NCBI GenBank assembly: GCA_025356715.1
Contig: JANXRU010000251.1
Location: 1-20,219 of the forward strand
DNA length: 20,219 nucleotides
Source: Bacteroidota bacterium
GTDB taxonomy: Bacteria > Bacteroidota > Bacteroidia > B-17B0 > B-17BO
Direction of reading: 5' to 3'
The notes under the pieces were generated by a model. The model saw nothing but the letters and a program-made list of their open reading frames with translations. It made no database searches and was not told the DNA's origin. Made by a program: the position numbers and the translations under genes. Position 1 is the first letter of the stretch, and every line of letters begins with the position of its first letter. Positions 6,926-14,698 of the stretch are shown here, in pieces.

Positions 6926-7999
6926 ATGAGTCAAAACCTAAATAAGCAAATTTTACAAATAGATGGTCTTCGATGTTTTGCAGTATTAGGAGTTTTAATA
7001 GCACATTTTATCGTTGGAAATTATGGAGGAGAAGTACTTAATAAAATTCCATTTGGAACTGGCGTAAATTTATTTTTTGTAATTAGTGGGTACTTAATTA
7101 CAGTAATTTTATTACAAAAAAAAGAAGCAATTCACAATCAATCAACTACATTTTTTAAAGAAATCAAAAACTTTTATATAAGACGTACGCTAAGAATATT
7201 TCCATTATACTATATTATTTTATTGTTTGTGCTGTTTTTTTCATTCAATCAAGTCAAAGACTATTATGGATATTTACTTACTTACACTACAAATATTTAT
7301 ATGACAATTCATAATGGGTATATCGGTAGTAAAACTCACCTTTGGTCATTAGCCGTGGAAGAACAGTTTTATTTAATATGGCCTTTTGTTATGTTGTTAC
7401 TTCCCAAAAAGAGAATATTACAAGCTATAATATTTATTATCTTAATTTCACTAATAAGTAAATATTACTTTTTATTTTTAAGTCCATATACAATCGGATC
7501 AAATGCTTTTTTAACTAGTAGCTTCGATTCTCTTGGCTTAGGTGCTCTTTTAGCATACTTACAATTAAATCACTTAGTTTTTTTCGAAAAACTAATTACA
7601 AAAAAAGCGTTAACCTTTTCTATTATTTTATACATCATTTTATTTATATTTCCTGATATTCTTTCTGTAAACCTTAAAAGCTTTTTAAATAATACATCTA
7701 CTTCTCTAATTTATTTTTTTTTAGTTGGCATTGCATCTCAAAGCAAATTCAAAAATGGAGTAAAAGAGTTATTAGAGAATAAAGTATCGCTTTATTTAGG
7801 AAAGATAAGTTATGGTATATATCTTATCCACAACTTTATGCCAGAAGTATTTGAGAAGTTTATTGCTCAAAAGTTACCTCCTACCGATCATCTATCTATT
7901 CGGATAGTTTATTGGACTTTTCTTACAATAACCCTAGCATCTATTTCTTGGTACTTAATTGAAAAGCCTATCTTAAAGCTAAAAAAGTATTTTAATTAA
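6926..7999 (+). CDS. Membrane O-acyltransferase, acyltransferase 3 family (OafA/YrhL-like)
   Basis: A 357-residue integral inner-membrane protein with about ten hydrophobic helices. It shows the acyltransferase-3 hallmarks: QIDGLRCFAVLGVLIAH (11-27, with conserved R16 and H27), GVNLFFVISGYLIT (45-58), FYIRRTLRIFPLYYI, the strongly conserved SLAVEEQFYLIWP and, near the end, KISYGIYLIHNFMPE. These enzymes transfer acetyl or other acyl groups to carbohydrates such as O-antigen, capsule or secondary polymers. No SGNH extension is present, and the length is that of the minimal family. The gene is divergent from the methyltransferase and ends only 3 bases from the 3' end of the opposing GT39-like gene, so the two transcripts must overlap. 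Family confident; acceptor unknown. Confidence 0.9.
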   Translation: MSQNLNKQILQIDGLRCFAVLGVLIAHFIVGNYGGEVLNKIPFGTGVNLFFVISGYLITVILLQKKEAIHNQSTTFFKEIKNFYIRRTLRIFPLYYIILLFVLFFSFNQVKDYYGYLLTYTTNIYMTIHNGYIGSKTHLWSLAVEEQFYLIWPFVMLLLPKKRILQAIIFIILISLISKYYFLFLSPYTIGSNAFLTSSFDSLGLGALLAYLQLNHLVFFEKLITKKALTFSIILYIILFIFPDILSVNLKSFLNNTSTSLIYFFLVGIASQSKFKNGVKELLENKVSLYLGKISYGIYLIHNFMPEVFEKFIAQKLPPTDHLSIRIVYWTFLTITLASISWYLIEKPILKLKKYFN

Positions 8000-8002
8000 G
8001 AT

Positions 8003-9442
8003 TTATTTATATACCGAAATTCTAACGCCTGTATAATAGCTAGTCGTAAAACAGTTCTTTTTTTGTTCAGTTAATTTAAAAACAAATTCTTTCTCATTTA
8101 AATTATATTCTTGATAAGAATCAATAACAATAATACGTTTATAATTTTTAACGTCAAGTCCTAAATCCTGCCATGAATTGCAAAACACTATCTGTTCCTC
8201 TATCGGTAAATCTTTCTTTTGTGCGCTAAAAAAATCGTTATCGTAATAATAACAAAACAGAGGTTTAATGTCTTTCGTTTTAACAATGATTAAATCATCT
8301 TTGTTCTTTATAGACTTAATAAAATTAACCGTACCTCGATAGTCCATTTTTTTTTCGGTCTTAAAATCCATATTACACATTGAAAACGCAAGTAAAATTC
8401 CAGTCAATAAAACTGGTATAAAATTCAGTTTAATAAATGATAATCCATATGCTACTAAAATGAATAAAAAAGGTAAAGAGAAAATGAGATATCTTTCTAA
8501 AAATATTGGCGTAATTTTTCCTAATACATATAGTAGTATTATAGAGCCTAAGCCAATACAAATACTATATATTAGATAGAATTCGTTTATATTAGCTTTT
8601 TTAACAATAACAAAACCTATCACGATTAAAATAAGAACTAAAAAAAGTATAGAAACATAATTATTAAAGAGAAAACTAGATAGTACTTCCACTAGATAAT
8701 TACAGTCTGATTTCTTAAGCCAAAAAACATGATTGGAACTATTAAAATCTACAATTAATAAAATTTGTTTTTTAGTGAAACGGATTGCTGTTAATGCCAA
8801 GACAATTACTAAACTAATCGAAAAATATTTTTTTTGATTTTTATTAAAATAAAATAGCATTAATGCAGTTTGAAATAACAATACTAACCCAGCAATATAA
8901 TGCGTATAAATCAGCAAAAAATTAACTAGACCTAATAAAAAGACATTAATAATTGTTGGATTTTCTTTAAATCTAAAATAAATAGCTGTGGAAAGTAATA
9001 CTAACATAAGGACTAAGGAATAAGCTCTCGCTTCATGAGAATAATAAAACAATACGTTGCTTGAAATAAAAAGCATAGAAGCTATAATAGCAGTTGCTTT
9101 ATTAAAATATTTATTTGCAATTAAAAATAATAAACCTCCCGCTAATGAACTAAAGGCAACACTTAATAATCTGACCGTAAATTCAGCATCATTAAATAAC
9201 TTGATCCAAACACTCAAACAGTAATAATAAAAAGGAGGGTTTTTATCCCATTCAGATACATGCTTAATATGACCAAAATCAAGCGATGCAGATTGAACAC
9301 TAATAATTTCATCATACCAATAAGATGAAAAACCCAAATCGGTAATTTTAAAAATAAAATTTAAGAGGACGATAATACCAAAATACAACCATAGATAATT
9401 TGTAAATTTATTTCGACTTTCCAAAAAAACAGTATTTAACAT
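8003..9442 (-). CDS. GT39-like (PMT_2) membrane glycosyltransferase
   Basis: A 479-residue multipass protein of the GT-C superfamily. After TM1, the first periplasmic loop holds YWYDEIISV (41-49) with the DE pair (D44, E45) typical of catalysis, then WDKNPPFYYY (65-74). HEARAYSLVL (136-145) is the second classic signature of the PMT_2/ArnT-like family. About 10-12 helices follow, then a soluble C-terminal domain (about 355-479). Members move sugars from lipid-linked donors onto lipids, proteins or polymers on the outer face of the inner membrane. The ATG at 9442 is 5 bases after the stop of the upstream T9SS cargo gene, so the two are surely co-transcribed. Family assignment is solid; donor and acceptor are unknown. 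Confidence 0.88.
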   Translation of the reverse strand: MLNTVFLESRNKFTNYLWLYFGIIVLLNFIFKITDLGFSSYWYDEIISVQSASLDFGHIKHVSEWDKNPPFYYYCLSVWIKLFNDAEFTVRLLSVAFSSLAGGLLFLIANKYFNKATAIIASMLFISSNVLFYYSHEARAYSLVLMLVLLSTAIYFRFKENPTIINVFLLGLVNFLLIYTHYIAGLVLLFQTALMLFYFNKNQKKYFSISLVIVLALTAIRFTKKQILLIVDFNSSNHVFWLKKSDCNYLVEVLSSFLFNNYVSILFLVLILIVIGFVIVKKANINEFYLIYSICIGLGSIILLYVLGKITPIFLERYLIFSLPFLFILVAYGLSFIKLNFIPVLLTGILLAFSMCNMDFKTEKKMDYRGTVNFIKSIKNKDDLIIVKTKDIKPLFCYYYDNDFFSAQKKDLPIEEQIVFCNSWQDLGLDVKNYKRIIVIDSYQEYNLNEKEFVFKLTEQKKNCFTTSYYTGVRISVYK

Positions 9443-9447
9443 TATAC

Positions 9448-10896
9448 TTATTTTAGAATAGAAATTTTAGAAGTTTTGAGTAAATTACTACTATCAAATA
9501 ATTGTAAAAAGTACAATCCATTTGCTAAATTTTGAATTTCTATTTGCCAGTCATTACTAATTATAAAATCCTTCTTAATAATATTTCCTTCAATATCTAT
9601 TATTTTATAATTTGGTTGACTTAATTTTAAAGCATTATTCATTCTGATATTTATAATATGACTTGCAGGATTTGGAAAGAATGTGAAATCAGAGTTAATG
9701 TCTAAATTATTTTGAACACTAGTGATATTATTAGCATATGCTCCTGTACTATCCATTTTCAAAATTATGACATCTTGTAAAAGTGATGTTAGGCTCTGTG
9801 TAACTCCAACGCAGACAAATCCTTTATCTTTTGTTTTATAAATTGAAAAAAGTTCATCATTGGTTCCAGCTGCAAAAGGGAAAAAATTAAAGTAATTAAA
9901 AAAATTAGTATAAATATGCACTATACCTTGAATCCCAAAAATAGCACTGGTAGATTTTCCACAAGCAGCTAATTTCCCATTTAATCCTTCAGCAAAACTA
10001 TTATAATACTCATCTTTCGTTCCGGAATTAACGTAACTAATATATTGAGTACCTATAATTGGGTCATATTTAACAACCATAGTTTCGATAACACTGTTAG
10101 TAGATACACTTTTAGTTCCTCCAACAACTACTAATTCTAAATTTTGAAGCTGATATACTTTATTACCAAAATCTTCCTTACTTCCGCCATATTGTTTGCT
10201 CCAAGAAGAATCTCCATTTGCTAATAATTTAAAAACCCAAGCATCTCCGTTTATATCACCATAACTTTTTGTATTTCCAGTTAAAGCATATCCTCCGTCT
10301 ACAGTTTGTATAACCGATTTAAACTCATCGTCTTTTATCCCTCCAAAAAACTTACTCCAAGTTACATTTCCACTAGCATCCGTTTTTATAACATAACCAT
10401 CTGAATTACCGTAACCATAACTAAATGTCGAGCCAGCAATAATAAAACCACCATCAGTTGTTTGTTGAATACAATTGGCAAAATCCCAATTAGTTCCGCC
10501 AATTGTTTTTTGCCAAAGTAATATTCCATTTTTATCTACTTTAACTAAAAAAACATCATAACCACCAAAACCTAAAGAATTGGTATATCCAACCATAACA
10601 TAACTAGAATCGATTAGCTGAATAATAGATTTGCCAACATCATTATTTACATTTCCAAAGGTTGTTTGAATTCTTATTTGCCCAACACTATCAAGTTTTA
10701 GGAAATACATATCTGTATTTCCTAATCCATAACTACTTGTAGATCCTGTAATAACATAACCATTATCAAGAGTTTGTTTTACGTCATATCCTACATCATA
10801 ACCAGCACCTCCTACTCGAGTATAAAATTTGCTAGGCGGCTGTGCTTGCAAAAAACAACTAGTTGTAAAAAATAAGACGCAAAAAATAGATTTCAT
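9448..10896 (-). CDS. T9SS type A sorting domain-containing secreted repeat protein
   Basis: The start is taken at ATG 10896, giving a proper signal peptide (MKSIFCVLFFTTSCFLQAQ). An ATG four codons upstream at 10908 would add MLIV in front of it and is less likely. The mature protein consists of about five beta-rich repeats of ~50 residues, each with a version of GG...D.G..V.QT.DGGYVITGSTSSYG....D.Y..K.D..G, probably propeller blades. The last ~80 residues form a T9SS type A sorting domain: FTFFPNPASHIINIRM, then YKIIDIEGNIIKK, then NLANGLYFLQLF and a final lysine. It is therefore an exported, probably surface-exposed or released protein. It is co-transcribed with the GT39-like gene downstream (5-base gap). 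The ligand or role is unknown. Confidence 0.88.
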   Translation of the reverse strand: MKSIFCVLFFTTSCFLQAQPPSKFYTRVGGAGYDVGYDVKQTLDNGYVITGSTSSYGLGNTDMYFLKLDSVGQIRIQTTFGNVNNDVGKSIIQLIDSSYVMVGYTNSLGFGGYDVFLVKVDKNGILLWQKTIGGTNWDFANCIQQTTDGGFIIAGSTFSYGYGNSDGYVIKTDASGNVTWSKFFGGIKDDEFKSVIQTVDGGYALTGNTKSYGDINGDAWVFKLLANGDSSWSKQYGGSKEDFGNKVYQLQNLELVVVGGTKSVSTNSVIETMVVKYDPIIGTQYISYVNSGTKDEYYNSFAEGLNGKLAACGKSTSAIFGIQGIVHIYTNFFNYFNFFPFAAGTNDELFSIYKTKDKGFVCVGVTQSLTSLLQDVIILKMDSTGAYANNITSVQNNLDINSDFTFFPNPASHIINIRMNNALKLSQPNYKIIDIEGNIIKKDFIISNDWQIEIQNLANGLYFLQLFDSSNLLKTSKISILK

Positions 10897-11002
10897 TACT
10901 ATTAGCATTTATATAAGTAATTACGAAAATACTAAATAAAAACCGAAAAAGGTATTAACTAAGAAATGGAATTTTTACTAATTAGTTAATTTGATAAAAA
11001 AA

Positions 11003-12466
11003 CTAAATACTCCAAGTAACACCCTCTTTTCCGTCCTTAACTTGAATATTAGCTTCCGTTAACTTATTTCTAATTTCATCCGAAGTGGCAAAATCTTTAT
11101 TTGCCTTCGCTTTTGAGCGTAAATCTAAAACTAAACTCATCACACTTTCTAAAGCCGTATTTGCTTTACCAGTTTCTTCTTCTTTTTTCAATCCCATGAC
11201 ATCAAACACAAAATGCTGATAAATATCTTTTAATAATGAGAGATCAGCTTGTGTTACTGTTGATTTTTTGTCATTTGCAGAATTTATTAAACGAATCGCA
11301 TTAAATAAATTAGCAATTAAAACAGGTGTGTTAAAATCATCATTCATAGCATCATAACAAGATCGTTCAATTGCTTTTACGTCTTCGCTTGAATTGGCTG
11401 ATGCTACCAATATTTGAAGCGTTTTATAACTCTCCATCAATTTATTAAATGCTTTCTCCGCTGCTTCTAATGCATCGTTACTGAAATCTAGCGTACTCCT
11501 ATAATGTGTTTGCATCATAAAAAAACGTACAGCCATTGGGCTAAAACCTTTACTTAATAAAGGATGATCGCCCGTAAAAAGTTCTAATGGTAAAAAACTA
11601 TTCCCCAAACTCTTACTCATTTTCTGGCCATTAACTGTTAACATGTTTGTATGCAGCCAATAATTAGCGGGCGATTTACCACTGTAGGCAATATTTTGAG
11701 CTATTTCGTTGGTGTGATGTGTTGCTTGTAAATCCATACCGCCACCATGTATATCAAATTGTTCTCCTAAATATTTGGTACTCATCGCCGAACATTCAAT
11801 ATGCCAACCTGGGAACCCTATACCCCAAGGGCTAGGCCATTTCATTAAATGTTCAGGCTTCGCTTTTATCCATAATGCAAAATCTAATCTACTACGTTTT
11901 TCATCTTGACCATCTAAATCTCTCGTATTTTCAAGTAATTCTTCCAACTTACGATTAGTAAGCACTGTATAATTATTAGATTTTGCATATTTCTCTACAT
12001 CAAAATAAACAGTTCCATTATGCTCATATGCCAAACCGTTGGATATAATTTTCTTCGCTATTTCTTGTTGTTCAATAATGTGACCTGTAGCAGTTGGCTC
12101 TATACTTGGCGGAAGCGCATTAAATAAATTCATCACATCTCTAAAACCAACAGTATACGTTTGTACTATTTCCATTGGTTCAAGTTGAGCTAGTTTCGCT
12201 TTTTTAGAAATCTTGTCTTCTCCAACATCTCCATCGCTTTCTAAATGCCCTGCATCTGTAATATTTCTTACATATCGTACTTTGTAGCCAATATGTGTTA
12301 AGTAGCGGTAAATAATATCAAACGACATAAATGTACGACAGTTCCCCAAATGCACATCACTGTATACTGTAGGGCCACAAACATACATTCCTAAAAACGG
12401 CGCATTAATAGCCTTAAATTCTTCTTTAGTTCTACTTAGTGTATTGTATATAAATAATTTTTCCAT
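11003..12466 (-). CDS. cysS: Cysteine--tRNA ligase
   Basis: Class I aminoacyl-tRNA synthetase that charges tRNA-Cys, cytoplasmic and essential; 487 residues, the usual length. Visible landmarks are YVCGPTVYSDVHLGN with zinc ligand C30 and the HIGH-type motif HLGN (39-42), FPGWHIECSAMS with zinc ligand C225, HGGGMDLQATHHTNEIAQ with zinc ligands H250 and E254, and the KMSKS loop at 282-286. The C-terminal helical tRNA-binding part follows. The frame is open 16 codons further upstream to 12514, but that start lies inside the terminator of the preceding gene and upstream of the apparent promoter. The ATG at 12466 (MEKLFIYNTLSRTKEEF) also matches where family members begin. Confidence 0.97.
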   Translation of the reverse strand: MEKLFIYNTLSRTKEEFKAINAPFLGMYVCGPTVYSDVHLGNCRTFMSFDIIYRYLTHIGYKVRYVRNITDAGHLESDGDVGEDKISKKAKLAQLEPMEIVQTYTVGFRDVMNLFNALPPSIEPTATGHIIEQQEIAKKIISNGLAYEHNGTVYFDVEKYAKSNNYTVLTNRKLEELLENTRDLDGQDEKRSRLDFALWIKAKPEHLMKWPSPWGIGFPGWHIECSAMSTKYLGEQFDIHGGGMDLQATHHTNEIAQNIAYSGKSPANYWLHTNMLTVNGQKMSKSLGNSFLPLELFTGDHPLLSKGFSPMAVRFFMMQTHYRSTLDFSNDALEAAEKAFNKLMESYKTLQILVASANSSEDVKAIERSCYDAMNDDFNTPVLIANLFNAIRLINSANDKKSTVTQADLSLLKDIYQHFVFDVMGLKKEEETGKANTALESVMSLVLDLRSKAKANKDFATSDEIRNKLTEANIQVKDGKEGVTWSI

Positions 12467-12483
12467 AGTTAAAATAACGAGGT

Positions 12484-12516
12484 TAAAGGTAGTAAATAAA
12501 AAAAGACGGTACAAAA
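12484..12516 (-). promoter_or_regulatory. Candidate cysS promoter overlapping a terminator
   Basis: On the minus strand TTTTG (12516 to 12512) is followed by a 20-base spacer and TACCTTTA (12491 to 12484), close to the Bacteroidota consensus TTTG-N19/20-TAnnTTTG. The predicted start near 12477 leaves about 11 leader bases before the cysS ATG. The -33 element coincides with the loop and stem of the terminator at 12498-12528. Confidence 0.5.
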
Positions 12517-12528
12517 CCGTCTTTTTTT
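12498..12528 (-). terminator. Intrinsic terminator of the MORN-repeat gene
   Basis: A perfect 13-bp stem (AAAAAAAGACGGT with ACCGTCTTTTTTT) encloses a 5-nt loop. Seven T residues end the structure on either strand. It lies 20 bases past the stop of the minus-strand MORN-repeat gene and directly in front of cysS. Confidence 0.88.
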
Positions 12529-12547
12529 ATAATAAGTAAATTGTATA

Positions 12548-13450
12548 TTAGTTTTCAATAGGAGTATCTCCTATATAAACTCCGTTTTTGTATTTGGCAA
12601 TTCTTTGGATAATTCCATTCTCGTCATATATATATGCTTTACCATCCATTAAGCGATTATCTTTAAAGACACCGTCCTTGGTAATTTGTTTATTTTTATT
12701 GTAGGTAATATTTTGGCCATTTAATACTAAAGGTCCCTTAGTTACAACACCATTTGGTTTTTCATCTGGTTTTAAAACAACTTTCGGAGCATTATCAATA
12801 GGCTCGTCTTTTGTTTTAACAATTGGTTTTTTTGGTTCAAATTCTTTTATAGAAGCTACGTCTACATTGCCGTCATTATATGTTTTTTCAGCTTTTAAAT
12901 CACCATTTTCATGATATTCTTTAATTACACCAGCTTCTTTACCATTTACAAAACTACCTTCAATAGCAACTTGTCCATTCTCATAAAAATACTTTACAGG
13001 ACCTTCTCTTTTTCCGCTTGCATTAAAGTTAAATTCGTGTTGAGCCTGCCCATTTTCATAAAATAATTTATAAGGACCTGTCCAACGGTTATTTTTCCAA
13101 ATTCCTTCTTCTGAAACTTTACCGTTTTCGTGATACATAATAGCGTAACCATCTGCACGGCCATTTTGAAATGTTAATTGGTTTTTCATATTACCATTAC
13201 AGTAAAACTCTAACCATTTACCTATTTTACGATTATCAGCATATTTTCCTTTTTCTGCAATTTGATCTGCAGCATAACAAGATCCAGCTTTGTGCTTTCC
13301 TTTCAAAATCCATTGACCTTGTTTTTTACCTAAAGCATCAATTAAATTGATAGTATCTTTACCAGAAGTCCCACCAAGTTCGTATGATTGAGACTGAGCT
13401 TGGCTAATTTGATAAACCAAGAAGATTAGAATAAAGTATATTTTTCTCAT
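12548..13450 (-). CDS. Secreted MORN-repeat protein (YwqK-like)
   Basis: A 300-residue protein with a signal peptide (MRKIYFILIFLVYQISQAQS). From about residue 40 to 198 there are six or so MORN_2-type repeats of ~23 residues, with the core Y.ENG....E..F.NG...G. Clear copies are EFYCNGNMKNQLTFQNGRADG, YHENGKVSEEGIWKNNRWTG, FYENGQVAIEGSFVNGKEAG and YHENGDLKAEKTYNDG. A Pro/Lys-rich linker (205-235) leads to one more repeat near the C-terminus (about 255-294). Databases label such proteins 'toxin-antitoxin system YwqK family antitoxin', but no toxin partner is next to it and it is exported, so that name should not be read as a function. It ends in its own terminator. Role unknown, probably envelope-associated. 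Confidence 0.85.
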   Translation of the reverse strand: MRKIYFILIFLVYQISQAQSQSYELGGTSGKDTINLIDALGKKQGQWILKGKHKAGSCYAADQIAEKGKYADNRKIGKWLEFYCNGNMKNQLTFQNGRADGYAIMYHENGKVSEEGIWKNNRWTGPYKLFYENGQAQHEFNFNASGKREGPVKYFYENGQVAIEGSFVNGKEAGVIKEYHENGDLKAEKTYNDGNVDVASIKEFEPKKPIVKTKDEPIDNAPKVVLKPDEKPNGVVTKGPLVLNGQNITYNKNKQITKDGVFKDNRLMDGKAYIYDENGIIQRIAKYKNGVYIGDTPIEN

Positions 13451-13525
13451 AAGCTTAAAATTTAAAATGTAACTAATGCTTTTACTAAAATATGTATTTT
13501 TTTTGTAATTAAAATCTTAAATTAG

Positions 13526-13573
13526 ACAAAATGAGTAATTTTAACGATGATCAGCATAAATTACTTATTTTGT
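13526..13573. repeat. Long inverted repeat upstream of the MORN-repeat gene
   Basis: ACAAAATGAGTAATTT (13526-13541) and AAATTACTTATTTTGT (13558-13573) are complementary at 15 of 16 positions. They surround a 16-base centre that contains TGATCA. It lies 76-123 bases upstream of the MORN-repeat start and 50-97 bases past the tdh stop. No T-tract follows on either strand, so it is not a classical terminator. A large operator or a structured leader are alternatives. Confidence 0.6.
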
Positions 13574-13622
13574 AATATTCTACGATAGAATTTCAAAAAA
13601 GTTACTCTTTTAGGTGCATTTT

Positions 13623-14564
13623 TTATGCCAAGTTTATTAACATATTTTCGACTAACGACGAAAGATTGTATTTAGCAGACCAATTCCAATCCTCTTTAGC
13701 CTTATCCTCCAAAATACTTTGCGGCCAACTATCTGCAATAGCTTGTCTAAAATCTGGATTGTAAGAAATCGTGAAATCAGGGATATGTTTTTTGATTTCA
13801 GAGGCAATTTGTTCGGGAGTAAAACTAATTCCTGCTAAATTATAACTACCTCTAATTTTGATTTGTTCGGAAGGAACATGCATAATTTCAATGGTTGCTC
13901 TTATAGCATCTTCCATATGCATCATTGGGAGTGCGGTATTGGCGCTTAAAAAGCATTCGTAGGATTTCGTTTTAAGCGCTTGATGGAATATATGAACGGC
14001 GTAATCAGTAGTTCCGCCTCCTGGCGCCGATTTCCAGCCAATTAATCCAGGGTATCTTAAACTTCTCACATCAACGCCATATTTATGAAAATACCACTCA
14101 CACCAACGTTCTCCAGCTTGTTTACTAATGCCATAAACCGTTGAAGGCTCCATCACTGTATATTGAGGAGTATTTATTCTTGGAGTAGTTGGTCCAAAAA
14201 CGGCTATAGAGCTAGGCCAATAAACTTTTGAAATGTGTTTTTCCTTTGCTAAATCTAATACATTAAACAATCCTTCCATATTTAGTTTCCAAGCAAACAT
14301 CGGGTTTTGCTCTCCAGTTGCTGATAATAAGGCAGCTAAAAGATAAACATGAGAAATACTATGCTTTTTAACGATATTTAAAAGGGCATCTTTATCTAAA
14401 ACATCTAATTTCTCGAAAGGATTGTCATCTAAAGCTGGAATAGGCTTTAAATCTGCAGCAATAACATTACTTGAGCCATATAATTTACTTAATTCCTGCG
14501 CTAATTCAATTCCTATTTGCCCAGCGGCGCCTATAATTAAAATCTTATCTTCCTTATTGTACAT
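13623..14564 (-). CDS. L-threonine 3-dehydrogenase, SDR (epimerase-like) type
   Basis: A 313-residue cytoplasmic enzyme of the extended short-chain dehydrogenase family. It has the NAD-binding GAAGQIG (12-18), the adenine-ribose-binding D38 in AADLK, the catalytic SS (118-119) of WPSSIAVFG, and YGISK (Y144, K148). The substrate-loop sequence YPGLIG followed by GGGTTDYAVHIFHQAL (about 171-197), and the STVYGISKQAGERWCEWY stretch, match the SDR-type L-threonine 3-dehydrogenase described in Flavobacterium and Cupriavidus. That enzyme oxidises threonine to 2-amino-3-oxobutyrate, which goes on to glycine and acetyl-CoA. It is unrelated in fold to the zinc-dependent E. coli Tdh. No 2-amino-3-ketobutyrate CoA ligase is adjacent. 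The start is ATG at 14564. A general UDP-sugar epimerase is the less likely alternative. Confidence 0.88.
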   Translation of the reverse strand: MYNKEDKILIIGAAGQIGIELAQELSKLYGSSNVIAADLKPIPALDDNPFEKLDVLDKDALLNIVKKHSISHVYLLAALLSATGEQNPMFAWKLNMEGLFNVLDLAKEKHISKVYWPSSIAVFGPTTPRINTPQYTVMEPSTVYGISKQAGERWCEWYFHKYGVDVRSLRYPGLIGWKSAPGGGTTDYAVHIFHQALKTKSYECFLSANTALPMMHMEDAIRATIEIMHVPSEQIKIRGSYNLAGISFTPEQIASEIKKHIPDFTISYNPDFRQAIADSWPQSILEDKAKEDWNWSAKYNLSSLVENMLINLA

Positions 14565-14596
14565 AAAAAATTAGGTGTATTTTTTTAGTTTTTTAC

Positions 14597-14604
14597 TACC
14601 TTTG
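14597..14604 (+). promoter_or_regulatory. -7 promoter box for trhO-hmgA
   Basis: TACCTTTG matches TAnnTTTG in all fixed positions and is followed by C, as in many Bacteroidota promoters. Transcription should begin near 14611, giving a leader of about 88 bases before trhO. A clear -33 TTTG is missing at the ideal distance (TTAG at 14571-14574). Confidence 0.6.
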
Positions 14605-14612
14605 CAAACCTA
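14605..14612 (-). promoter_or_regulatory. -7 promoter box for the threonine dehydrogenase gene
   Basis: On the minus strand this reads TAGGTTTG, a full match to TAnnTTTG. It abuts the opposite-facing box at 14597-14604 with no base between them. Transcription should begin near 14598, giving a leader of about 34 bases. The -33 region is only approximate (TTTC at 14635-14632, 19-base spacer). Confidence 0.55.
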
Positions 14613-14698
14613 ACTAAAAATGTGCGGATTTGAAAATCTATCCATTTCTTAAAGTTAAAATAATAATAAAAATAGTATAACCTGCAATTATAACTATT

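Noticed and set aside
10954..10990. ATTAACTAA / TTAGTTAAT inverted repeat after cysS as a terminator
   Set aside because: Arms are short and pure AT-type with a 19-base loop, and no T-tract follows directly on the minus strand; weak at best.
12467..12514. Longer N-terminus for cysS starting at 12514
   Set aside because: Starts inside the upstream terminator hairpin and ahead of the apparent promoter. The extra 16 residues are not part of the family.
12548..13450. Toxin-antitoxin antitoxin (YwqK label)
   Set aside because: The protein has a signal peptide and MORN repeats, and no toxin gene is adjacent; the label is a naming artefact.
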